Positions 8,668 to 17,266 of a stretch of 42,377 bases of DNA are shown piece after piece. Position 1 is the first letter of the stretch; every line of letters starts with the position of its first letter. This stretch comes from Bacteroidaceae bacterium (GTDB taxonomy: Bacteria; Bacteroidota; Bacteroidia; Bacteroidales; Bacteroidaceae): the NCBI GenBank assembly GCA_017536695.1, contig JAFXGX010000018.1, positions 1-42,377 on the forward strand, given 5' to 3'. The notes below the pieces were generated by a model. It was not told where the DNA came from and did not search any database. It saw only the letters and a program-made list of their open reading frames with translations. The position numbers and the translations under genes are program-made.

Positions 8668-9906
8668 ATGAACTTGCTCATTAAGAATATTGGAACAATC
8701 GTCGGCATTGACGAGAGCGGACGCACCCGTGTCAGCGGCAAGGCAATGGGTGAAATAACCATGCTCGAGAACGCATGGCTGCTCACCGACGGTACACGCA
8801 TAAAGGATTACGGCACAATGGACAGCGTTCCTGCCGAGGGAGGATACGAGGTCATTGATGCCCGGAGCGGCTGGCTGTTCCCGTCGTTCTGCGACTCTCA
8901 CACGCATATTGTATATGCCGGCAGCCGCGAGCAGGAGTTCCTTGACAAAATAAACGGTCTCTCATATGAGGAGATTGCCAAGCGTGGCGGCGGTATACTC
9001 AATTCCGCCGACCGTCTGCACGACACCACCGAGGATGAGTTATACCGTCAGGCTATGGAGCGTATTGATGAGATTGTGGCAATGGGCACAGGCCTTGTTG
9101 AGATAAAGTCGGGCTACGGCCTGACGCTCGAGGATGAACTGAAAATTCTGCGTGTCATACGCCGCATTAGGGAGAACGCGCCGCTTGAAGTGCGCACGAC
9201 GTTCCTTGGCGCACATGCGGTAGGGCGCGCCTACAAAGGCAGACAGAGCGAATATGTGGAACATGTATGCAATGACATGATTCCTGCTGTCGCAAAGGAA
9301 AGCCTTGCCGACTATGTGGATGTGTTCTGCGACCGCGGATTCTTTACCCCCGAGGAGACTGCAAGAATCATTGAGACAGGAGCGCGCTATGGGCTGCGTG
9401 CGAAAATCCATGCCAACGAACTTGCCGTCTCGGGCGGCGTGGAGGTCGGTGTTGCGCATGATGCCCTGTCGGTCGACCACCTTGAGTCAATGGGAGATGA
9501 ACAGATTGAGGCACTGCGCGGCAGTGAGACAATGCCCACCATGCTCCCCGGATGTGCCTTCTTCCTCGGTATCACATACCCACCTGCACGCAAGATGATT
9601 GACGCGGGGCTTGCCGTTGCACTGGCATCGGACTTCAACCCGGGCACAGCGCCGTCGGGCAACATGAGGTTTGTAGTCTCGCTTGCAAGCATAAAGATGA
9701 AGATGACCCCGGCCGAAGCTCTCAACGCCGCCACGCTCAACAGCGCATGCGCCATGGGCGAGAGTAAGGAGTTCGGTTCAATAACCCGCGGTAAAATGGC
9801 GAATTTTTATATCACAAAGCCATTACCGTCGCTTGCTTTCATGCCATATGCGCACCAGACTCCAATCATTGAACGAGTGGTGCTGAAAGGCAAGATTATC
9901 AAGTAA
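8668..9906 (+). CDS. hutI: Imidazolonepropionase
   Basis: Metal-dependent amidohydrolase that opens the ring of 4-imidazolone-5-propionate to N-formiminoglutamate, the substrate of FtcD. The 412-residue chain has the family signature: FCDSHTHIVYAG with metal ligands His78 and His80, LGAHAVGRAYKGR, IHANELAVSGGVE followed by the metal-ligand region DALSVDHLE, and ALASDFNPGTAPSGNM with the catalytic Asp. Length and order are typical. It is the last gene of the histidine pathway and ends at a good terminator. It is separated from hutH by a repeat and a broken small gene, so co-transcription with hutH is not certain. Confidence 0.95.
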   Translation: MNLLIKNIGTIVGIDESGRTRVSGKAMGEITMLENAWLLTDGTRIKDYGTMDSVPAEGGYEVIDARSGWLFPSFCDSHTHIVYAGSREQEFLDKINGLSYEEIAKRGGGILNSADRLHDTTEDELYRQAMERIDEIVAMGTGLVEIKSGYGLTLEDELKILRVIRRIRENAPLEVRTTFLGAHAVGRAYKGRQSEYVEHVCNDMIPAVAKESLADYVDVFCDRGFFTPEETARIIETGARYGLRAKIHANELAVSGGVEVGVAHDALSVDHLESMGDEQIEALRGSETMPTMLPGCAFFLGITYPPARKMIDAGLAVALASDFNPGTAPSGNMRFVVSLASIKMKMTPAEALNAATLNSACAMGESKEFGSITRGKMANFYITKPLPSLAFMPYAHQTPIIERVVLKGKIIK

Positions 9907-9929
9907 GGCAAAGCATAGGGAGAATATTT

Positions 9930-9971
9930 ACAGACAATTATCGGTACCCGGCCGGTGATTGTCTGTTTTTT
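9930..9971 (+). terminator. Intrinsic terminator after hutI
   Basis: ACAGACAAT and ATTGTCTGT form a 9-bp perfect stem that continues inward with partial pairing around CGG/CCG. It is followed by a run of six T. It closes the histidine-degradation region. Confidence 0.85.
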
Positions 9972-9996
9972 ATACCGGCAATTCGCCCAAATTGTG

Positions 9997-10004
9997 TATA
10001 TTCG
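9997..10004 (+). promoter_or_regulatory. Possible -7 element before the heptamer array
   Basis: TATATTCG is one base from TAnnTTTG and resembles the aroQ -7 box TACCTTCG at 25893. It lies 12 bases before the heptamer array, so a transcript starting here would carry the array as its 5' leader. No -33 box is evident. Confidence 0.35.
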
Positions 10005-10015
10005 CAAAAAATAAT

Positions 10016-10148
10016 GTGTAATGTGTAATGTGCAACGTGTAAGGTGTAACGTGTAACGTGTAACGTGTAACGTGAAATGTGTAAGGTGTAAGGTTTAAGG
10101 TGTAATGTGCGACGTGTAAGGTGTAATGTATAACGTGTAAGGTGTAGG
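10016..10148 (+). repeat. Tandem array of 19 heptamers (GTGTAAN type)
   Basis: Nineteen consecutive 7-base units related to GTGTAAC/T/G (for example GTGTAAT, GTGCAAC, GTTTAAG, GTATAAC) run without interruption and stop two bases before the ATG of the four-helix-bundle gene. The last units read AAGGTGTAGG, which can act as a Shine-Dalgarno. The period is not a multiple of three and no protein is encoded. Confidence 0.9.
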
Positions 10149-10150
10149 TT

Positions 10151-10525
10151 ATGCTATTTGCTTTTGAGAAACTTAATGCATATATTGAAGCTCGTAAACT
10201 TGTTATAACTATTTATAATGAAATTAAAGCATTCCCTATTGAGGAGCGCTATGCTCTTTGCGACCAAATACGACGTTCTGCAATTTCTGTAACATCTAAT
10301 ATTGCTGAAGGAACAAGCCGTTCAACAATAAAAGATAAAATTCATTTTGTAGAAATTGCCTTTAGTTCACTAATGGAGTTGCTTAGTCAATCACAGGTTG
10401 CATTAGACCTTGAATATATCACTGAAAGCAAATATACAGTTATCAGAGCACAAATCAACATTGTTGCACAATTACTAAGTGGATTGAGAAGAAGTTATCA
10501 AAATGAGTTAAAAACAGAACAATAA
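10151..10525 (+). CDS. Four-helix-bundle protein (23S rRNA intervening-sequence / S23 family)
   Basis: A 124-residue all-helical protein with the family core IRRSAISVTSNIAEGTSRS (about residues 40-58) and a C-terminal helix ending in LLSGLRRSYQNEL. The family was first named from ORFs inside 23S rRNA intervening sequences; the accessory protein Avd of diversity-generating retroelements has the same fold. Its function is unknown, though nucleic-acid binding through basic faces is suggested for relatives. It is not inside an rRNA gene here, and no reverse transcriptase is near. It is framed by heptamer arrays at 10016-10148 and 10524-10555. It uses more A/T-rich codons than hutI or the peptidase, suggesting an inserted cassette. 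Confidence 0.85.
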   Translation: MLFAFEKLNAYIEARKLVITIYNEIKAFPIEERYALCDQIRRSAISVTSNIAEGTSRSTIKDKIHFVEIAFSSLMELLSQSQVALDLEYITESKYTVIRAQINIVAQLLSGLRRSYQNELKTEQ

Positions 10526-10555
10526 ACATTAAACATTAAACAATAAACAATAAAC
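10524..10555 (+). repeat. Second heptamer array (AAACATT/AAACAAT)
   Basis: Four and a half 7-base units (AAACATT, AAACATT, AAACAAT, AAACAAT, AAAC) start on the stop codon of the four-helix-bundle gene and end nine bases before the start of the S46 peptidase gene. The unit differs from the upstream array but has the same period. Confidence 0.8.
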
Positions 10556-10564
10556 TTTCTCCCG

Positions 10565-12622
10565 ATGATAAAAAGACTGCTTTTTTGCGCGCTTGCGTGC
10601 ATTACTTTCGCAACCGCAGCTGCCGATGAGGGCATGTGGCTGCCTAACAACATAAAGAACCGCATCAAGACAATGCGCAAGATGGGCTTCAAGCTGAAGG
10701 CCGATGATATCTATTCCGACAGCAAGGCATCGCTTAAAGATGCCGTTGTGCAGTTCGGCGGTGGCTGTACAGGCGAATTCATCTCACCCGAGGGACTGCT
10801 GCTGACCAACCACCATTGCGGATACAGTTCAATACAGAAGCTCTCATCGGTGGAGCATGACTACCTTACCGACGGTTTCTGGGCCATGTCACGCGCCGAG
10901 GAACTGCCAGTTCCCGGGCTTACCGTCACGCTGCTTGTGAAGATGGAGGATGTAACTTCGCGAATTGCCGCAGGCGAGAGCGAAGCTGAAATAATAAAGG
11001 AGGCAAAGGAGAAGCACAATGCCGACAAGGCAAATATCGAGCCCATATATTACGGCAACCAGAAGGTACTTTATGTCTACCGCACGTTCCGCGACGTGCG
11101 TCTTGTGGGTGCACCACCATCATCAATAGGCAAGTTCGGTGGCGATACTGACAACTGGGTGTGGCCACGCCACACCGGCGATTTCTCAATCTTCCGTGTA
11201 TACGCGAACGCACAGAACGAACCAGCCGAATATTCCGAGGAGAACGTACCCTACCGCCCGGCACGCCATTTCAAGGTGTCGGTAAAGGGTGTGAAGGAGG
11301 GCGACTTTACCATGATTTACGGTTTCCCGGGCAACACACAGGAGTACGTGACAGCCGATGCCGTTGAATACGTAGCCGAGGTGTCGAACCCTATGAAGAT
11401 AGCCTTGCGCACCATACGCCTTGACATCATCAGCGAAGCACAGTCAAAGGACGTGGCTACACGCATCGCCTATGCAGCTAAACATGCCAACATTGCAAAC
11501 GCATGGAAGAAGTGGCAGGGCGAGAGCCTCGGACTCGGCAAGTTGGGCACAATAGAGAAGAAAAAGGAGTATGAAAAAGCTTTTGCAGCATGGGCTGCCG
11601 ACAAGCCACAGTACGCGAACCTGCTCGACTCGATGCACGCCGCATACGATGAGGTCATTCCACACTACTTCGCACGCGAACTCTTCAACGAGACAATCCT
11701 GGGCATGGAGTTCTTCAACTACGCATACTGGTTCCACACATACGACGCCAACGGACATAAACTGACAGCAGACAAGCAGGCTGAGGCACGCAGGACATAC
11801 CTCAACGACTACAGGAAGGAGATTGACCACGCAATCTCGCGCCGTATGCTCAGCGAATACATTGCACGCATGCCAAAGGAGAATGTCCCGGCACCACTTG
11901 CCACAGCAATAGAGAAGCATGGTACCCCCGAAGCATTCGTCGACTACATGTTTGCCAACACACGTCTGCTCGCGGAGTACCCGCTCACACGCGAGAAATA
12001 CCTTGCCGACCCGATGGTGCAATTTGCAGGCTGGTTTGCCGACGCACTTGCACAGAACCGCAAATATGCCTACCGCAACCTGAGCAACGTGCCTGCCATA
12101 GAGAAGTGGTACCGCACATACATGCAAGCACTGCGCGAGTGGGATGAGGAGCGTGCCTTCTACCCCGATGCAAACTTCACGTTGCGTGTGGCATACGGCA
12201 CCGTGACAGGCTACGAGAATGCTGACGGCGAGTACCACACACACCTGACAACCCTTGACGGTATAATAGCAAAGGACAACCCAGAAATTTATGACTATGA
12301 CATTCCGCAGGCGTTGCGCGACATATACAAGAACAAGGATTACGGCCGTTGGGCTATTGAGCAGAACGGCCGGACAAGCGTTCCGGTCTGTTTCCTTGCG
12401 TCGAACCACACGACCGGCGGCAACTCAGGTTCTCCAGTCCTCAACGGCAAGGGCGAGCTCATAGGCATAAATTTCGACCGCACATGGCGCTCTACGATGA
12501 GTGACATTGAGTTCGACCCCGCTATCTGCCGTAACATATCGGTAGACATACGCTACGTGCTGTTTGTAATGGACCGCATAGGCGGTGCAGGATACCTGTT
12601 AAAGGAGATTGGAGTGGAATAG
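10565..12622 (+). CDS. dpp11: S46 family dipeptidyl-peptidase, DPP11-like (Asp/Glu specific)
   Basis: Exported serine peptidase that removes N-terminal dipeptides from oligopeptides in the periplasm. A signal peptide covers about residues 1-20. The chymotrypsin-type triad is visible as His84 (TNHHCGY), Asp206 (WPRHTGDFSIFR) and Ser621 (TTGGNSGSPV). Eighteen residues after the Ser lies Arg639 (GINFDRTW), the position of Arg673 in Porphyromonas DPP11. Arg there selects Asp/Glu at P1, whereas DPP7 has Gly. I therefore favour DPP11 over DPP7. The 685 residues are slightly fewer than the usual 710-720. The start codon follows a heptamer array. Supplying acidic dipeptides fits the AspT-like transporter downstream. 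Confidence 0.9.
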   Translation: MIKRLLFCALACITFATAAADEGMWLPNNIKNRIKTMRKMGFKLKADDIYSDSKASLKDAVVQFGGGCTGEFISPEGLLLTNHHCGYSSIQKLSSVEHDYLTDGFWAMSRAEELPVPGLTVTLLVKMEDVTSRIAAGESEAEIIKEAKEKHNADKANIEPIYYGNQKVLYVYRTFRDVRLVGAPPSSIGKFGGDTDNWVWPRHTGDFSIFRVYANAQNEPAEYSEENVPYRPARHFKVSVKGVKEGDFTMIYGFPGNTQEYVTADAVEYVAEVSNPMKIALRTIRLDIISEAQSKDVATRIAYAAKHANIANAWKKWQGESLGLGKLGTIEKKKEYEKAFAAWAADKPQYANLLDSMHAAYDEVIPHYFARELFNETILGMEFFNYAYWFHTYDANGHKLTADKQAEARRTYLNDYRKEIDHAISRRMLSEYIARMPKENVPAPLATAIEKHGTPEAFVDYMFANTRLLAEYPLTREKYLADPMVQFAGWFADALAQNRKYAYRNLSNVPAIEKWYRTYMQALREWDEERAFYPDANFTLRVAYGTVTGYENADGEYHTHLTTLDGIIAKDNPEIYDYDIPQALRDIYKNKDYGRWAIEQNGRTSVPVCFLASNHTTGGNSGSPVLNGKGELIGINFDRTWRSTMSDIEFDPAICRNISVDIRYVLFVMDRIGGAGYLLKEIGVE

Positions 12623-12631
12623 ATGCAATAC

Positions 12632-12714
12632 CCCTCTTCCGTAAACTCCGCCGGCAATACATGAACCAGACTCTCCCTCTTTTGAAAGAGGGAGTACCCG
12701 TAGGGGGAGGGAGT
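12632..12714. repeat. Intergenic pyrimidine/purine palindrome
   Basis: CTCCCTCTTT and AAAGAGGGAG (12673-12694) form a 10-bp perfect stem with a two-base loop, followed by GTAGGGGGAGGGAG. It may help end the peptidase transcript but has no T run. It is similar in style to the repeats at 1990 and 6568. Confidence 0.5.
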
Positions 12715-12756
12715 TCGACAAGAGCAGGAATAGAGTACGGAAATTCCACCTACCCA

Positions 12757-12791
12757 CAGTTTTCAGTTTTCCGCTTTCAGTTTTCAGTTTT
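12757..12791 (+). repeat. Third heptamer array (CAGTTTT)
   Basis: Five 7-base units (CAGTTTT, CAGTTTT, CCGCTTT, CAGTTTT, CAGTTTT) end three bases before the ATG of the AspT-like gene. It is the third 7-base array in 2.8 kb, and all three lie directly before a start codon. Confidence 0.85.
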
Positions 12792-12794
12792 AAG

Positions 12795-14456
12795 ATGAAC
12801 TTCTTTGAATCACTATTTATTGAGCATTCGGCACTACAGGCAATTGTAGTGCTGTCGCTCATATCAGCCATCGGACTAATACTTGGCAGGATACGCGTGT
12901 CCGGCATATCGTTGGGAATAACATTCGTGTTCTTCATCGGCATCATAGCAGGACACTTCGGCCTGAGCATCGACAGTCAGATGCTCTTCTATGCCGAGAC
13001 ATTCGGTCTGGTGCTCTTTGTATATGCACTCGGACTGCAGGTAGGCCCGGGATTCTTCAGTTCAATGCGTACCGAGGGTGTAAAGCTCATCGCTCCGGCG
13101 CTGGGAGTGCTGCTGACAGGAACTGCCGCAGCCATTGCGCTGAGCTATCTGTGCGGAGTATCAATGCCCGAGATGTCGGGAATACTATGCGGAGCCACAA
13201 CCAACACCCCCGCGCTTGCCGCTGCACAGCAGACACTGGAACAGATGGGCATTGACGGCAGCGGCGCCGCCTTGGGCTGTGCGCTTACCTACCCACTTGG
13301 CGTTGTAGGAGTTATTCTTGCAATTGTCGTGCTGCGCAAGTTCTTTGTACGCGACAAAGATATGCCTATGCCCGACAGCAAGCACAAGAAGAATGTATTC
13401 ATCGCAAGCTACCGCGTAACCAACCCCGGGATATTCGGGAAGAGCATAGGGGAGGTGGCAAGCCTGAGCCACAACCATTTTGTAATCTCACGCATGTGGC
13501 ATGACGGGCATGTACTCATACCGATGTCGGACAGAAGACTTCAGGAGAATGATATCCTGCTTGTCATTACCAAGCCCAATGAGGCGAAAGAATTGAGCCT
13601 TGTATTCGGAGAGCAGGAGCAGAAGGACTGGAACAGCAGCGAGATAGACTGGAACAAGATTGACAGCGAACTTATATCGCAACGCATCCTTGTAACCCGC
13701 CCCGAAATCAACGGCAAGAGGCTCGCATCGCTACGTCTGAGGAACAACTATGGAATAAACATAAGCCGCGTATACCGCTCAGGAGTACAGCTGCTGGCAA
13801 CCCCCGACCTTGTGCTGCAACTGGGCGACAGGCTCACTGTTGTGGGCGAGGCTGCCGACATAAAACGCGTCGAAGGAATACTCGGCAACGCAGTACAGAG
13901 CCTAAATGAGCCAAATCTCGTTTCGGTATTCATAGGCATGATTCTGGGACTCATTGTAGGCTCCATCCCGCTTGCAATCCCCGGAATATCGTTGCCTGTA
14001 AAGCTTGGTCTTGCAGGCGGTCCCATAATCATCGGAATACTTATAGGCACGTTCGGTCCGCGACTGCACATGGTAACATATACCACACAGAGTGCGAACA
14101 TGATGCTGCGTGCATTGGGACTCAACCTCTACCTCGCATGCCTGGGCCTCGATGCCGGGAAGCAGTTCTTCGAGACCGTGATGCGCCCCGAAGGCATATT
14201 GTGGCTTGTTCTCGGTGTCGCAATAACATTCGTGCCTGTAATCCTTGTAGGAGTATTCTCCATGAGAAGAATGAAACTTGACTTCGGTTCCGTAACAGGC
14301 GTGCTATGCGGCTCAATGGCAAATCCCATGGCACTGAACTATGCCAACGAAACAATCGAGGGCGACAACCCTTCGGTAGCATACGCAACGGTATACCCTG
14401 TGTGCATGTTCTTGAGGGTGGTGATAATACAGCTGGTAATAATGTTCTTTGTATAA
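12795..14456 (+). CDS. AspT/YidE-family transporter with two RCK_C domains
   Basis: Inner-membrane carrier of the aspartate:alanine antiporter family. The 553 residues form two homologous membrane halves (about 1-190 and 375-553, each starting with helices rich in GLxLGxxxGP-like glycine patterns) around a central cytosolic region with two RCK/TrkA-C domains (about 214-270 and 306-365). The second membrane half repeats motifs of the first (GLNLYLACLGLDAG versus YALGLQVGPGFF). The true substrate cannot be read from sequence; family members exchange aspartate for alanine or other small acids. It follows the acidic-dipeptide peptidase, consistent with amino-acid transport. The next gene starts six bases after the stop, so these are probably co-transcribed. 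Confidence 0.88.
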   Translation: MNFFESLFIEHSALQAIVVLSLISAIGLILGRIRVSGISLGITFVFFIGIIAGHFGLSIDSQMLFYAETFGLVLFVYALGLQVGPGFFSSMRTEGVKLIAPALGVLLTGTAAAIALSYLCGVSMPEMSGILCGATTNTPALAAAQQTLEQMGIDGSGAALGCALTYPLGVVGVILAIVVLRKFFVRDKDMPMPDSKHKKNVFIASYRVTNPGIFGKSIGEVASLSHNHFVISRMWHDGHVLIPMSDRRLQENDILLVITKPNEAKELSLVFGEQEQKDWNSSEIDWNKIDSELISQRILVTRPEINGKRLASLRLRNNYGINISRVYRSGVQLLATPDLVLQLGDRLTVVGEAADIKRVEGILGNAVQSLNEPNLVSVFIGMILGLIVGSIPLAIPGISLPVKLGLAGGPIIIGILIGTFGPRLHMVTYTTQSANMMLRALGLNLYLACLGLDAGKQFFETVMRPEGILWLVLGVAITFVPVILVGVFSMRRMKLDFGSVTGVLCGSMANPMALNYANETIEGDNPSVAYATVYPVCMFLRVVIIQLVIMFFV

Positions 14457-14462
14457 GAAACC

Positions 14463-14708
14463 ATGGCAACGGTAAAGAGGACAGCTATTGCAGGAGGATA
14501 CTTCATTGAGCTCGGCAACAAGGATATTGAGATATACAGCATCGCAACCGACGGCAGCGGTACGCTCAAGCGAGTGGATGATGTGCAGGGAACAATACGC
14601 ATGCTCACTGAACAGGCAGGCTTGGAACGCGACTACAACCAGAGCTTCAGACAACATGTCGCAAGGCTCATACAACATATAAACAACGAAGAGAACAAAA
14701 AAGAGTGA
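14463..14708 (+). CDS. Small protein of unknown function (81 aa)
   Basis: I do not recognise this 81-residue protein. It begins MATVKRTAIAGGYFIELGNK, has a predicted beta-rich first half and an amphipathic, charged helix in the second half ending HINNEENKKE, with no signal peptide or membrane segment. It is squeezed between the AspT-like gene (6-base gap) and the GH95 gene (4-base gap) on the same strand, which argues that it is a real translated gene. Codon choice resembles its neighbours. Function cannot be inferred. Confidence 0.65.
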   Translation: MATVKRTAIAGGYFIELGNKDIEIYSIATDGSGTLKRVDDVQGTIRMLTEQAGLERDYNQSFRQHVARLIQHINNEENKKE

Positions 14709-14712
14709 TATC

Positions 14713-17217
14713 ATGAAAAGAACAAACACATTTATCGCATTACTGCTATGTACGCTTGGACTACAGGCGCAGAGTGACTACATCCATGGCCTATCGGTAT
14801 GGTTCGATCAACCCACGACTCTAAACGGCCGCTGTGTATGGTACGGCGGACGCCCTGACCTGTGGGTGGGACGCGACAAGCCCGAATGGGCAGGAGAGGG
14901 TGCATACAATCCCGACCAGGAGTGGGAATCGCAGTCATTGCCCATAGGTAACGGCAGCATTGGAGCCAACATCATGGGTTCCGTGGAAGCCGAGCGCATC
15001 ACGCTCAATGAGAAGACCCTGTGGCGCGGTGGCCCCAACACCGAGAAAGGCGCCGAATACTATTGGAACGTGAACAAGGAGTCGGCACATCTGCTCGATG
15101 ACATACGCCAGGCATTCCTTGACGGCGATGACGAGAAGGCGGCAAAGCTCACACGCGAGAACTTCAACAGTACAGCATCGTATGAGTATTACGGCGAGAA
15201 GCCTTTCCGCTTCGGCAACTTCACTACAATGGGCGAGATTTACATTGAGACAGGGCACAGCATGGTGGGCCTTGGCGACTACAAGCGCATACTCTCGCTC
15301 GACTCGGCACTCGCGGTGGTACAATATACCAAGGACGGTGTTGAATATGAACGTAAGTCATTTGTCTCATACCCCGCCAACACACTGGTAATGAAGTACA
15401 GTTCAAACAGACCCGGAATGCAGAATCTCATACTCAGTTATGCCCCCAACCCGGTTTCGGAGGGTTCATTGGAGAGCGACGGCAACAATGGAATCGTGTG
15501 GAAAGCAAGGCTCGACAACAACAGCATGCAATATACCCTGCGCATTAAGGCTGTTGCAAAAAGCGGCAAGCAGGAGGTGAAGGATGGCAAAATCTACATA
15601 AGCGGTGCCGATGAGGTATGCATCTACGTTACTGCCGACACAGATTACAAGATAAATTTTGACCCTGATTTCAGCGACCCCAAGGCATATGTCGGCATAA
15701 ACCCCGACGAAACAACCACCAGGTGGATGAAAAATGCCGTCAAGAAGGGATACGACGAACTGTTCAAGGAGCATTATGCCGATTACTCGGCACTCTTCAA
15801 CCGCGTACAGTTGGAGATAAACCCCAACGCACCCATGACACTGGAGTACCCCGGTGTAGCGAGTCTTCCTACCCCAAAGCGTTTGAAGAGCTACCGCACA
15901 GGCAAGCCGGACTATGGGCTTGAGCGTCTCTATTTCCAGTTCGGACGCTATCTGCTCATAGCAAGTTCACGCCCGGGCAACCTGCCCGCGAACCTGCAGG
16001 GAATATGGCACAACAATGTCGATGGCCCTTGGCGAGTGGACTACCACAATAACATAAACCTGCAGATGAACTACTGGCCCGCATGCGCGACCAACCTCGA
16101 TGAGTGTGTGCTGCCGCTGGTGGACTTCATACGCACCCTCACAAAGCCGGGTGCTGTAACAGCCAAGTCATACTTCGGTGCAAGAGGCTGGACAGCAAGC
16201 ATCTCGGGCAACATTTTCGGCTTCACGGCACCGCTCATAAGTCAGGACATGTCATGGAACTTCAACCCGATGGCAGGACCTTGGCTCGCAACACACGTGT
16301 GGGACTACTATGACTACACACGTGACAAGAAGTTCCTAAAAGAGATAGGCTACGACATCATCAAGAGCAGCGCGATTTTTGCAGTAGACTACCTTTGGAA
16401 AAAACCCGACGGCACATACACTGCCGCACCTTCAACATCGCCCGAGCATGGCCCAATTGACCAGGGCGCCACATTCGTTCATGGTGTAGTACGCGAGATT
16501 CTGCTCGATGCAATCGCCGCCAGCGAGGAGCTCGGCGTTGACGCAAAGCTGCGTAAGGAGTGGAAGAACGTGCTTGCCAAACTTGCACCATATGAGATTG
16601 GACGCTACGGTCAGCTCATGGAGTGGAGCAAGGACATCGATGACCCCAACGACCAACACCGCCACGTGAACCACCTGTTCGGTCTGCACCCGGGACGCAC
16701 AATATCTCCTGTAACCACACCCGAGCTTGCCAAGGCATCGAAAGTCGTGCTTACCCACCGCGGTGACGGCGCTACAGGCTGGAGCATGGGCTGGAAGCTC
16801 AACCAGTGGGCACGTCTGCACGACGGTAACCACGCATATACCCTTTTCGGCAATCTGTTGAAGAACGGCACGCTCGACAACCTTTGGGACACACACGCCC
16901 CGTTCCAGATTGACGGCAACTTCGGTGGAACGGCCGGAATCACCGAGATGCTCATGCAGAGCCACATGGGATTCATCCATCTGCTGCCCGCACTCCCCGA
17001 CGCATGGGAAGAGGGTTCAATAAAGGGCATCTGCGCAAAGGGCGGCTTCGACGTTGAGATAACATGGAAAGAGGGCAAGCTTGTAGAGGCTGTCATAACA
17101 TCGAAAAGTGGCGAGCGTTGCGACTTGCGCTACGGAGAAAGCACTCTATCGTTCGGCACCAAGAAGGGTAAGAGCTACAAGGTCATTCTCAAGGACGGCA
17201 AACTCAAGAGAGCATAA
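14713..17217 (+). CDS. GH95 family alpha-L-fucosidase
   Basis: Exported glycosidase that removes alpha-linked L-fucose (typically Fuc-alpha1,2-Gal of mucins and milk glycans) by an inverting mechanism. The signal peptide is about residues 1-20 (LGLQAQS). The N-terminal beta domain has SLPIGNGSIGANIMG, and the catalytic (alpha/alpha)6 barrel has NLPANLQGIWHNN. HNNINLQMNYW supplies the paired Asn that support the base. STSPEHG (Glu578) is the likely general acid, and APFQIDGNFGG (Asp734) is the Asp that pairs with the Asn. At 834 residues it has the usual length. Some GH95 members act on alpha-L-galactose, so the substrate is inferred. Its transcript is probably shared with the two genes upstream. 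Confidence 0.92.
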   Translation: MKRTNTFIALLLCTLGLQAQSDYIHGLSVWFDQPTTLNGRCVWYGGRPDLWVGRDKPEWAGEGAYNPDQEWESQSLPIGNGSIGANIMGSVEAERITLNEKTLWRGGPNTEKGAEYYWNVNKESAHLLDDIRQAFLDGDDEKAAKLTRENFNSTASYEYYGEKPFRFGNFTTMGEIYIETGHSMVGLGDYKRILSLDSALAVVQYTKDGVEYERKSFVSYPANTLVMKYSSNRPGMQNLILSYAPNPVSEGSLESDGNNGIVWKARLDNNSMQYTLRIKAVAKSGKQEVKDGKIYISGADEVCIYVTADTDYKINFDPDFSDPKAYVGINPDETTTRWMKNAVKKGYDELFKEHYADYSALFNRVQLEINPNAPMTLEYPGVASLPTPKRLKSYRTGKPDYGLERLYFQFGRYLLIASSRPGNLPANLQGIWHNNVDGPWRVDYHNNINLQMNYWPACATNLDECVLPLVDFIRTLTKPGAVTAKSYFGARGWTASISGNIFGFTAPLISQDMSWNFNPMAGPWLATHVWDYYDYTRDKKFLKEIGYDIIKSSAIFAVDYLWKKPDGTYTAAPSTSPEHGPIDQGATFVHGVVREILLDAIAASEELGVDAKLRKEWKNVLAKLAPYEIGRYGQLMEWSKDIDDPNDQHRHVNHLFGLHPGRTISPVTTPELAKASKVVLTHRGDGATGWSMGWKLNQWARLHDGNHAYTLFGNLLKNGTLDNLWDTHAPFQIDGNFGGTAGITEMLMQSHMGFIHLLPALPDAWEEGSIKGICAKGGFDVEITWKEGKLVEAVITSKSGERCDLRYGESTLSFGTKKGKSYKVILKDGKLKRA

Positions 17218-17266
17218 ATGGGCGGAAGACGTCAGGACTGCTGATAAATGACGTGACGTTATCCAT

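Noticed and set aside
10016-10148. CRISPR array
   Set aside because: Units are 7 bases with no spacers; this is a simple tandem array.
10151-10525. Part of an rRNA intervening sequence or a diversity-generating retroelement
   Set aside because: No rRNA sequence flanks it and no reverse transcriptase or variable/template repeat pair was seen.
11444-12409. Long minus-strand open frame (321 codons) opposite the S46 peptidase
   Set aside because: It is the antisense of a clearly real gene; its Cys/Val-rich sequence has no domain and results from codon bias on the other strand.
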